Shown here: piece after piece, positions 10,201 through 22,200 of the stretch
How the letters are laid out: the number at the start of each line of letters is the position of its first letter
Numbering within the stretch: position 1 is the stretch's first letter
Assembly (NCBI GenBank): GCA_947396885.1
Contig: OX377204.1
Span: forward strand, 94,684,728 to 94,748,727
Source: Heligmosomoides polygyrus polygyrus
Lineage: Eukaryota > Nematoda > Chromadorea > Rhabditida > Heligmosomidae
Length of the DNA stretch: 64,000 nt
Direction of reading: 5' to 3'
Program-made: the position numbers and the translations under genes
The notes under the pieces: model-generated
Told to the model about the DNA's origin: nothing
Seen by the model: only the letters and a program-made list of their open reading frames with translations
The model's database searches: none

Positions 10201-13200
10201 AAAAAGAAATGCAATACACGTTCTAGATAAAGCAAATCATTCTCTTTCAAAAGCTGTGAAGCGCTATGCAAGAGACCGCCGGCGAAATCTGCAGTGAATC
10301 GTTGAAAAAAAAAAACGGCGGGGACTTATGGGACTACCTAATATAAAGAGCTGTCCGATGAGATGATTGGATATTTCGTAGCCACGCCACCTTCGCGCGT
10401 GTTAACGTCTCCATAACCTATAAAGGCTCGCAGCCAACTGGGAACCGGATTCATCAACAATTAAACCCATGGGTATGCGGGGTATAAGGGGTAGAGATAA
10501 GGCAAGAGTCAGAGACGCAGGCTTCATCGTGGGTATCTCTACCCCCTATACCCGCGGGTTAGTCGTTGATGAATTCGGACCTAGAAAGCGTCGAAATAGC
10601 AACGATGTCTCTCATTCAGGTGGTACTTCGACGAGTCACAGACGACCTGTCTGCCATTCGTCTTTCTCGGCATTGGCGGAAACGCCAACCGATTTGCTGA
10701 TTCAGAGCACTGCACGAGAGTCTGTGGAAACGGTATTTTTGCTTTCCTGTGACTTCTACGTTCCATCTCAATTTTACTTCGTCTTCTTCTGATTCACTTC
10801 TAACCCAGCAGCTAAGTTTCCAGGCAAGCCCGTCCGAACATCTTGCGACTTGCCGCCTCAAATCGGCAACGGGACGTACAAGATACCGCGCTACTACTTT
10901 GACAAGGTCAGATCATTTCCTAAGGCTCAACGCTATTGTGATGTTTCATGGACAAATGTGCTATAACGGATTGGTTCTGCCTAATTCTTGCTGAGTTCAT
11001 GTTTTTCAGGAGCAGTCCTAATCGACAGGGGCTGCAATATTAGTCAAGACTGCAAGAATAAGACTAAACCTCGAGAAAAAACCCCTCTGAGAAATTCCGT
11101 TAAATTTCTGATAATTCCGCTAGATCGTTAGGCCAGAATTCAAGGAGACATGCCGTTAATCCGTTAAAGCCATTTGAGCCTTAATCGTTAAAAGTGCGCC
11201 CGTGTTAAAGACGGGTAGAACCAGTGAGGCCACATCGCTGTCATATCGCCAATGTTTCGGTTTCTTGCCGTAGGAGTTCAGTAACTCCGTAGAAACTAGA
11301 ACTCTTTCCGCAAGGAATCGAAACGTTGGCAGTAAAACTGCTTACCAGGGGTCGGATTCATCAACGACTTAGGTAACTTTAACGGAGAACTGTAAGCTTA
11401 TCAAGCGATATGGTGAACGATAAGCAGCGTCAAAAGCTCAGATAACGCGGCTTATCGCTCACCATTCCGCTTGATAAGCTTACAATTCTCCGTTAAAGTT
11501 ATGTAAGTCGTTGATGAATCCGACCCCAGGAAACTATCTCAACGGTAGGTCGGAACAACACAAGTGTTGTATATGGGAAGAATCTCCTCTCTCTGGGAAA
11601 GCACAAAATGCAAATATCTCAAACCCAATACAATTCTGAGCAGCGTTAGGCCCCGTTTATACTTCGTCGCGGCGCGACGCGATGGCCACGCAATGAGGCC
11701 ATATTGATCGATCGCGTCGCACAATCAATATGGCCACTATGCGTGGCGTCGCATCGCGCCGCGACGAAGTATAAACGGGGCCTTAGGGACGATGGAAGTT
11801 GGGCCGTTGGGGGCGTTGGCCCTCTGTCTGCACGCGGAGGTCGGGCTCAATTTGGCTGGAAGCAGTGATCGCGGGGATTTCGCCGCTCTACTACCCACTG
11901 GGCCACCGCCGCTCGTTCGTCATCGCTGTTTCCCGTCAACTTGAGCCCGTCCCTCGCGTACAGGCAGAGGGCTAACGCCGCCAACGGCCCAACTTCCGTC
12001 GTCCCTAACTCTGCGCAGAGTTGTATTGGGGCCGAAATGTTTGCATTTTGTTGTTTCCCAGAGAGAGACGATTCTGCCCATATGCAAAACTTGGGTCGTT
12101 CCGACCTACCGTTGAAATAGTCTCCTGGTTGGTCTACTGGTTCTACCCGTCTTCAACAGGGATGCACATTTAACTGTTAGGAATCTAACGAATTTAACGA
12201 ATTAATGGCATTTTTCGTTAAAATCTGCTTAACCGAATTTTAAGAAAATTAACGGAATTTTTAACAGACTGTTTTCTGAATAAGTTGTCACTTTCTCTCT
12301 ATAGTCTCCACTATAGTTGTGCTCTCGAAATTTTTCGAATATTCGAGTGGGTTCGAATGCTCACAAATTTCGAATATTCGAATTCGAAAACGTGATTTTT
12401 GAATGTTCGAATTCGAGTAATCAAATTCGAATTCCTATTCGAATAGGTCATTCGAGCAAAACTATAGTCTCCACTAATAATCTCCCAATTAGGACTTCTC
12501 TCGAAAGACTACTGAGTTCAACAAGAAACAGCACGCTCCAGCCTAACCGGAAAGCTCTCTCAATAGTACCAGGCTGTCCAATAATTCTTGTCCGAAAATT
12601 TCACCATTTTTAATTTTTTTTTCAACTTTCTTGAAAAGCAAGTCTGTTCAACAATATAATCACCACAGTTATCCACAACAGTGGCCCATCGATTGGGCAG
12701 GTCGCCGATGCCCTTCGCCCAGAACTCCGGGGGCTGCGACTCGAAGAAGTCCGCGCTGTCGGATTTGAGGTTGTCGTAGTTGGTGAATTTTCCTCCGGCC
12801 AAATGGTGCTTCAGCGGGCGGAACAAGTGGTAGTCGGAGGGGGCGAGGTCCGGGGAATACGGCGGATGGGCAACCGTCTCCCAGCCGAGCGTCGCCAACT
12901 TCTGCTGGGTCTCCTTCGCCACGTGGGGGCGCGCGTAGTCGTGCAGCAGGTGGACCGAGGCCCGTCGGGGACGCTTTTCTCGGATGGCGGCGGCTAGTTT
13001 CTCGAGCTGATCGGTGTAGATGGAGGCGGTGACCGTCCTGCCTTGCGGGAGCAGCTCGAAATACAGCATGCCCTTGGCGTCCCACCAGAAGGCCTCCCGC
13101 TGAGCTCCCTGTCCTCGAGGCTCGTGTCGCCGCTCTCGAAACGATTGAACCAGCGCCTGACTGTGCGTTGGGACACTGCATCCTCCTTGCACGCTCTGCA

Positions 13201-16200
13201 GATGTTGGCGACCGCGGAGCCTGTGTCGTTGCCCAGCAGCCACTCGTAGTACATGAACGTACGAATTCGACCTTGGTCCATTTTAGCTTGTACTGGTAGC
13301 TAGACGCGGGGACTACGCCTTATATACCCCTGGCGTGGAACTCTGGAGAATCTTCTAGAAGGTTTTTACACTTGCCTGATATTATAACACTTCTAAGGAA
13401 AATTATAGAATTTTGAAAATTTTCGGACAGAAATTATTGGACAGCCTGGTAGGTCGGAACGGCCCAATTCTTGTATATGGGCAGAATCGCCTCTTTCTGA
13501 GAAACAACAAAATGCAAATATCTCGACCCCAATACAACTCTGTGCAGAGTTAGGGACGACGGAAATTGGGCAGTTTGCTGCGTTAGCCCTCGGCCTGCAC
13601 GCGGTAAACGGGCTCAAGTTGGCTGGAAACAGCAATGACGAGCGAGCGGCGGTGGCGCAGTGGGTAGAGAGCGGCGCAATCCCCATGATCGCTGTTTCCA
13701 GCCAACTTGAGCCCGCCCTTCGCGTACAGGCAGAGGGCTAACGCCGCCAACGGCCCAACTTCCGTCGTCCCTAACTCTGTGCAGAGTTGTATTGGGGCCG
13801 AGATATTTTCATTTTGTTGTTTCCCAGAGAGAGACGATTCTGCCCATACACAACACTTGAGCCGTTCCGACCTACCGTTGAGATAGCTTCCTGGTAAGAC
13901 TTACGCGATTCATTCCAGAACACCAAACAGTGCGAGCTGTTTTTCTACTCTGGAGATGGAGGAAATGAGAATCGCTTTCTGAAGAAGCCGAAGTGTGAAC
14001 GACTCTGTCTCGGAAGTGAGTTAAAGCACGCTTTATTTCAATGTTGCGTGTTCATAACACATTGGAGCACACTTCCTAAAAATGTCTTGTGTTGTGTTGC
14101 TCGAGTCACACCCAGATCACCAAAGCTTTCCGCCTTTTAGAGCAGGTTTGGCACCACACTTGTCTGGGAGGGGTGGTATATTAACCTGCTTATCAGCTGT
14201 CCACGGTAATCCATTGAGCTGAGTACAAGTACGCATTCAAATTCCCTCCACGATGAACCGTCGAAGTAGAATGCGTGGCGCATTCCGAGCAGTTACTGAT
14301 TAACGTCACCCTCAATTTTTTCCGTAAGTGTGTATTGATGAAGATTTAAAGGATAAAAGGATGAAGAACAGCGTTAATCAATCCCTTCTGAGATGCACCA
14401 CGCATTTTACTTCGACAGGATGTCGTTGTGGAGGCGATTTAAAGGCGTATTTAGCCAGTGACGTTCTTAGTGCCACTCAAATTGGATTCACTGGGCACTT
14501 GTGTCACGCAGCTTAGCTAGATGAAGGCACTGATGGAGCCAGTCTGTACAACTCGAAGGTCAACGAGCTGACGGGTCCCACTTTGTTTCCGGAGCACCTT
14601 ACACCTCCAACGCTCTCCTAAGGCATATGTCGTTAATGTGGCCTACATGAGGAGACTGGCACGAGTCGACCAATCACAACGAACTAAGCATATATCGCAA
14701 ACGGTGGCAGATCCGTTGGCTGCCGCCCTATTATTAGTCTGGTGCGTCCCCTTGTAAACATTAATACGTAGACGGGGCCTAGAATTCTGATATTCGGCGT
14801 GGTTTGGGAAAAGTGTTGTAGTGTGACACTGTTGCACGGGTCAAGCGATCCAAAATTAGGTGGACCGGTCCAGCAATGCGTTTCTCTGAATACGATCGAA
14901 GAACACCAGAGCCGACTGCGATTCGCGGGATTCGGAATGTCACAAGGCCCAGCAGCGCTTCGGTCGACTTCCTCGTCAAGGCCCTGAATGGAAAATACGT
15001 CGCTCCTCGTGTTCCTCAAGCCAGGAAAATCCGTTGGGTCACTCTGACACGTGGCAGGAATGAAGAACTCGCTGCCGCTTGCCACATTTGCAGAGCTTCC
15101 TCGGCACAAGTCCTTAATGCGGTCTATGGAGAGCGTAACGTGCCAGCCAATCACGTCACCAACCGTATGCACCCCTGAGTGGCATGCCGACTCTACGCCT
15201 CCTGATTGGTCTGATGCGTGTTCCCGCCTATGCAGGCCATATTCGCGACTAACAGTGTTCTCCTCTGTGCATTTCTAGTTACCTATTGTTAAGTTCAGCT
15301 CGACATGTGGATGTTCGAGTGTCAGAGCTGGACTTAACAATAGGCAACTAAATGCACAGAGAGGCAGAACATTATTAGTCGTGAATAAGGCATACATAGG
15401 CAGGACCACGCATCAGACCAATCAGGACGCGTAGAATAGAAACGGCATGCCACTCAAGGGTGGATACGGCCGGTGACGTGATTGATTGGTACGCTACGTC
15501 TTCCGTAGACCGCATTAACGACTTGTCTGATGCAAATGTGGCAAGCAGCAGCGAGTTCATTCATCCCTGCCGCGTGCCAGAGTGACCCAACGGATTGTCC
15601 TGGCTTGAGGAACACGAGGAGCGACATATTTTCCGGCCGGTGACGTCATTGACTGGCACGTTACGTTCTCCGTAGACCGCATTTCGGTATATGTCGTTAT
15701 TATGGACTACATAACGAGGTGGAGGGACGCAGCCGCCAGCATCGAATAGGGGTGCTCAGAAGGTCGAGTTCTGTCGGTGCCCTGATGGACTGGCACATTT
15801 CCGCTTGCTCATATATCAACGAGTACCTGTTTCCTTTTAAGGAAAGAAGAACAAGAAGTACAGTACACCTGCGGTCATGACCACCACATCCACAATGAGC
15901 ACTCGTCCAGCTACTCGAATCTTCCAAGAGCTTCATTCAGCGGAGACAAGCACTCGTAAGTCCTGTCATCAGTAGTGTAAAGTGCCGTTTCACTGCACTT
16001 CTTGTTTAGCAACACCAGTCACCGATACCGGTCTCTCGCTGACATCTGCGGAGCCGCTACAGTACACCACTTCCGTGGAAGAACACTATCCTACACTTGT
16101 AAGCCTTCCTAGAGGTGGGTGGTGTAGCGACCTTCTCCTTTTCTTCCTGCTTCTACCTCAATCGTATCTTCTTTCAGAGTTCGTGCCGCCGTTCCCACAA

Positions 16201-19200
16201 GTGACTCTTCTTCCTCAGAGCCCTGTAGGTCAGCAGGGACCTTCTCAGCCGACGGCGACGCAGCCGACACCAACAGAGGAGCTTAACTTCATCTTCGAGC
16301 ATCTGATGACCTCTTCTGAGCAACCGACAGCAGCTACTCCTTCTCCAGTGATGTCTCAACTCCAGGAACTCGACCGCTATCCAAATATGGTTGAGTTGCC
16401 CGATTCCAGTGGTAGAGGAAGTGGGGAAGCAGTACATCAACCGCCCTTTCAACCGCCGGGAAGTGCCTTACAACAGCAACAACAACTGCAGGAGCTGCTG
16501 GCTGGAGCATGGCAGGCGAACACGCAGCCTGTTCCTACGCCTCGTCAGGACGTCTACGCTCCTGTCCTGATGACTCAGGCTCCAGAACCACCTCGTCTCC
16601 CAGCTCAGCCTACGATGCCTCCGATGTTCTACATCTCCAATCCGAGCATTCCCAATAGCCATGCTAAGAGCAGCGTCAGTGCCGGCGACAAAGTCATCTC
16701 GGTCTATCCAGGGCAGTTCGCCTCACGTCCATCGACGCCGGATCCAGAATGGGTGAAGCACGGCGTGGAGGCGTTCCAGCAGATCCTGGAGAACAAGAAC
16801 AAGTCCACTGAATCTGGAACTCTGCCTGGGCAACCAGTCTTCGCTACGCCGAGTCCTTTGGGGCTTCAGCTGCAGCAGTTGCCTTCTGGCGTGACTACGG
16901 TGACCTACTCGCGTCCCGTAATCGAAGAGGGACCTCTGAGTGCCTATGGAAGCTTCCCAGTTTCCCAGGGCCAAAAGGGACCTTTGGAAGTGGAGCCGAA
17001 GCAGACGGTGAGTTCCTTTAACTTCCACCCTGTCGGTCTTTAGAGACGTGTCATCTATGCAAATTCCGGGCACATACGGAGAGAGCATAATGATAGTTTT
17101 TGTCATCAAATGCGGCACTTGTCGCTAATTTGGCCTACATGGGAACGGGAGGCTGTTTCTTTGTTGCCACGCCTATTCATCGCCCACCAAATTAATGCGA
17201 ACTCTGCCTCAAAAAATCGATGATACTGATCGCTATCGATTGACTGGCAATGCCTACTTTTCGTCAACCCTATTCACTGGTAGACATGGGATCCGAATCA
17301 TGCATTTTCGGATATCCGGCCGGATTTATCCGGTTTCGGATTATCCGAAATCCGGCTCGGTCGAAAATTGCCCTCATCTGAATCATCCGAAGATCCGGGG
17401 TTTTCAAAATTGCTCTCATCTGAATCATCCGAAGATCCGGGGTTTTGAAAAACGCAATGATTCGGATAAAATCGGATAAAAATCGGATAATAGGAGGTTA
17501 GCGCGCCTTGCTGGCAAACTCTCCGCCATTGATAACCTGACTTTTTCGGGCAGATTTGCAATCATTTGGCGGGAATTCTCTCACAAGGGAAGGGTCTGAT
17601 AGCGTATATCTGAACGGGGAGAGGGAGTCATCCTATTAAATAGGAATAATCGCCACCCCTCAATTAGCATAAAATGTGTTTCATTTTTGCTAAGTCGTGA
17701 AACCCAAGGAGTGGGGGTTCTTGAAGTCACAATTGAACGGCGCATCACGAATTTGGGTTCTTGTGCGACCGCGATGCCTCTGCCGGTAAGCAGCTCGGAG
17801 CGCAATGGGTAGTGAGGATGCTTCATGGGAGGAAGGTCGGGGGTTCGATCCTCATGCGCTGCTGCATTCCTGCTTTTTAATTGATTTTAATTAGTTGTTT
17901 TTATTATTAATTTTAATTGAATTTTAAATGATTTTTAAATGATTGGTTGAGGTTTGAGGGATTCTGACATCTATACCATTTTCAGATGTTTTCCGCGCAC
18001 TTTCCAGCTGCATGCTGTGGTACTCAACAGGATGATGCATAAATATCCAACACCAGTGAATACACAGGTACAACGTGCATAAAGCAGCACTGGACACAAT
18101 GGGCAGGGTATAAATGCTGCAGGCTCCTCTCAGTCTGTTTCCATACATCGGCCAATGACCTCGGGTAAAACCATCCTGCTCGGATTTTCAAAGGAGACCA
18201 TGTCGTGACGTCACATGTGGTTAAAACGAGAAAGTCTGTGGATCCCGGAAATTGACCTAAACGGCATCAATACACTCGTTCTCTCATCTTTGCCTGTCAT
18301 CTGGAAATCAGAGGTGTGCTGGAGGTTCTCTAAAACCTAACACCAACAAAGTCGCCGATGCTCGAGTGGTGATCCACTTGCTCATGCTGAAGTGTGGTCC
18401 ACCTTTAGATAAGCAGCCTTCATGGGAATGACACCAACCTGACCGAACGGATGGCTAGCATACCCAAGGACTTCGAAGCACGTCAACTTGAAGTTAGCGA
18501 AGACGAACGTCTGAAAGTGGTGGAAAACCAGGAGAAGGTTGGGATCCGCAAAATGAACTGATAGACGTGGAAAGGCTGGCAAGCAGTGGGCATATGATAA
18601 CGTTTTCGGCTGGAACTCTTGTTTCAGAGGAAAGGGAACGTCTTCAATTGGATTTTGCCTATGGAGCCGATCTCATTTGTCCATATATGGAAGCAAACTG
18701 TGAGGAGCCAGCAGCCTTTATGCGCTGCTCGTATTGTGACCAGTGCTTATGTTCCATGCACTTTGTGTCTGTGTATCACTGATGTTAAACGTTCATACAT
18801 CGTTATGTTGAACAGCTTTCCAATTGAGTTTTGGTTAAAAAACCGGTAAGTAATAAACAAGTGGCAACAAAGTTGCTCTCACGGCATACATCTGAAGACA
18901 CTGCACAGCAAAGATCTAAAATGGTGCAGATGTCAGAATACCTCAAATCAAACAATAAGTTGAAATGCAAAGATGCAGCAGCGCAGAAAAGTCGAACCCT
19001 CTACCTCCCTCTCATGGAGCAACGTCGCTATCCACTGCGCTACGAGCCGCTTCCCGCCGGCGGCATTACGGGCGTACAAGACTTCCGAACTCGTGAGGCG
19101 CCGATTCCACTGTAACTTCAAGGATCCTCTACTCCTCGGGCTTATCGATTTGGCAAAAAAGAAACACATTTTTATACTAACTGAGGAGTGGCGATTATTC

Positions 19201-22200
19201 CTATATATGGTGGGATGACTCCGTAAGGCAACCAAATACGACATTTTTTACGTAGCGCTGGTGTGTTCCATTTCCATTGGTGAACTAAGCTAGGCCAGAT
19301 ATAATGTAACTGCGCATTCATGTGCCTTGCTACCAGGGCATATAGACATTTAATTCAAGATGAGGCGCTCCAAGCTGCTTTGCGCGCTAGTGACTTCAAT
19401 TGGTCAAGGAAATAAACGCGGAGTTACTGATGTGTTCCGTTTTTAAGAGGTTGCGTGCCCCTATTATATCGCTTATCCGGTTGTATCCGAATCGGATATC
19501 CGAAATCCGGCTCGACTGAAAATGGCGTTATCTGAATCATCCGAAGATCCGGGGTTTCTAAAATTGCCCTCATCTGAATCATCCGAAGATCCGGGGTTTT
19601 CGAAATTACCTTATCTGAATCATCCGAAGATCCGGAGTTTGAAAAAATGGCCTATCCGAATCATCCGATTATCCGGAAAATCGGCGTCGGATCCAATGTC
19701 TATTCACTGGTCAATATACCCTCCACTACTCCCACTTTTATCGCGCGATTCTAACCAAATACAAACAATATCGATTGAATATTGATAAAATAGATAGAAA
19801 AGTCCTAAATGTTTATTGTCGTTAAGAATTTTCTCACGGAAATCGTCTTCAACTAATTTTTTTAAAATTTTTTTCATGTTTTATGGCGCTAGCAGTTAAT
19901 GCGAAGTGCATGATACTTATTTACCTAGATGATCCATCAGCAGGGGCCAGATTCATCAACCGCTTACAGCTCTCTAATGGTGAAAATACCGCCAAACCGC
20001 CGGATATGACATTCATCAGCATCGGTATTTGACCGTATTTGCACCTTTAGGCCTATGTCATACCACCGCTCACCCCGAGCTAAGCCTAATGGTAAGCTCC
20101 CATATCGATCGCGCGCAGCGATGAGTCGATATGGGAGCCTATCATTAGCCTTCGCTCCGGGTGAGCGATAGTATGACATAGACCTTAAAGAACGGTGAAC
20201 GGTCGATGGATCTGACCCCAGATGTTGTCCTGGCGGGTACCATAACTTTGCCATTCCAATCGATTTCTGGCGAATTGCATCGCGCGTAGCAGACCGCCTT
20301 CCCTAAAAGGTCTCGAGGATGAGTCCGCCCATCTTGTTGAGTGTCTCTCCAGCGGCGTCTTCATGTTTTTGGTAGCCATTCGGTAACTCGCAGACTCCAT
20401 CTGTCGTCGTCTCCTCGAAGTGAGTGACCAGCCCAGCGACGCTTTGAATTCATGTACTGCAACGGGACCATCAAACGCGACTTATCCCTTAGGGGTCGTT
20501 TAGTGAACGCGCGACGCGATACATGTGTAGTGGCTAAATTGATGGAGCGACGTGATTGATCAATCCACTACACATGGCACCGCGTCGCGCATAGCGCGCA
20601 CACTAGACGACCTCTTACAAGGGTAGGGTCTGAAACGTATGCCTGAACGGGGGAGCCAGTCATATAAGGAAAATCCCCACCCCTCAGCTAGTATAAAATT
20701 GTGCTTATTTTTTGCCGAGTCGTTAAACCCAAGGAGTAAGGGGTCCTCCACGTCACAATAGAAAACGGCGCATCACGAGTTTGGGGTCTTGTACGCCCGC
20801 GATGCCTCTGCTGGCAAAAGGTTCGGAGCGCAGTGAAAGTGGGGTTGCTTCATGCGAAGAAGGTCGGGGGTTTGGTTCCTGTGTGCCGCCGCCTTTTCGC
20901 ATTTCAACTGACTGGTTCAGATTTGGGGATTCTGACGTCTATGCCATTTTCAGACGTTTTTATGTCTAATTTCCATCTCTACGCTGTGGTATTCAACATG
21001 GAGATGCATAAATGTTCAACACCAGTGATACACAGGTACAAAGTGCATGAAGCACCACTGGGCACCTTACGGGTAGCGTATAAACGCTACAGGCTCCTCA
21101 TAGTCTGTTTCCATACATGGACCAAAGGCCTCGGGAAAACTATTCTGCTCGGATTTTCAAAGGAGACCACGTTGTGACTTCGGAGGTGGTTCAAGTCAGA
21201 AACGCGGTCTGTGGATCCCGCAGATTAGCCTAAATGGCATCGATACACTCTTTCCCTCATCTTTGCCTGTCACCTGGAAATGAGAGATCTGCTGAAGGTT
21301 TTCTAGAACCTAACACCAACAATGTCCGCCGACGGTCGAGTTGTGATTCACCTGCTCACGCTGAAGTGTGGCCCACCTTCAGACAAGGATCTTCGAGGAA
21401 AGAAATCAAGCTGTCCGAACGGATGGCCAGCACACTCAAAGACTTCGAAGCACGTCAACTTGAAGTTGACGAGGACGCTGCGGTTAAAAATCCGGTCAGT
21501 AATAAACAAGTCGCAAGAAAGGTAGTCTCCCAGCCTACAGCTAGAAAATGCGCAGAAAACGTCTGAAAATTGTCTAGACGTCAGAATCCCCCAAATCCCA
21601 ACCAGTCAGTCGAAATGCAAAAAGGCAGCAGCGCATAAGAACCAAACCCCTGACCTTCCTCGCATGAAGCAACCCCACTTCCACTGCTCTCCGAGCCACT
21701 TGCCGGCAGAGGCATCGCAGGCGTAGAAGACTCCCAAACTCGTGATGCGCCGTATTCCATGGTGACTTCAAGGACCTCCTACTCCTTGGGTTTAACGACT
21801 TGGCAAAAAATAAGCACATTTTATACTAATTTAAGGGTGAGGATTCTCCCTATATGACTCGCTCCCCCTTCAGACATACGCTTCAGACCGTTCCCTTGTT
21901 AGGGATCAATTAGGCCTGTGGTATACTCCCGTCCACCACAGCGACGGAGATGCGTCGCGACGCACGGTCAAAAAAATGCAAAAATGGTGCACGACGGCCA
22001 GCGACAGCCGTAACGCGGGAGTATGTTCCGCTCCCGCCACTCAAAGGTATAAGGCCCCGTTTATACTTCGACGCCTAGTGATGCGACGCCACGTATTGTG
22101 GCCACATTGATCGAGCGAGGCGATCAATCAATTTGGCCTCAATGAACAGCCATCGCGTCGCGCCGCGAAGAAGTATAAACGGGGCCTAAAGGCCCCCACA

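Larger units (their letters stand above)
11085..12260. mobile_element. outer arms of a multi-level nested palindrome
   Basis: Sequence around 11205-11230 (AAAGACGGGTAGAACCAG) is repeated inverted at about 12138-12160 (CTGGTTCTACCCGTCTTC). TTAACG-rich sequence lies on the outer side of both. Inside lie the palindromes 11348-11527 and 11530-12126, the latter holding 11649-11782. No coding sequence is seen. Confidence 0.6.
12547..13893. mobile_element. foldback element interrupted by a deleted mariner
   Basis: Left end CCGGAAAGCTCTCTCAATAG, right end TACCGTTGAGATAGCTTCCTGG; relative of 11530-12126. Its inner arms contain CAACTTGAGCCCG and the tRNA-like A-box block GTGGCGCAGTGGGTAGAGAG at about 13652. 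A mariner inserted at the TA of the left arm (12567-12568 / 13450-13451). The right end lies 25 bp upstream of a coding exon at 13919. Confidence 0.8.

Noticed and set aside
15700..15936. Gene on the - strand
   Set aside because: It overlaps a + exon of the Kunitz gene (15842-15955) and has no motif; a shadow frame.
16174..16452. Arg/Leu-rich - strand protein
   Set aside because: Antisense shadow of the Gln/Pro-rich exon 16178-17007.
15982..17043. A single 353-codon open frame as an intact gene
   Set aside because: It runs through a clear 63-bp intron (16115-16177) and past a strong donor at 17008; phases with flanking exons support three spliced exons instead.
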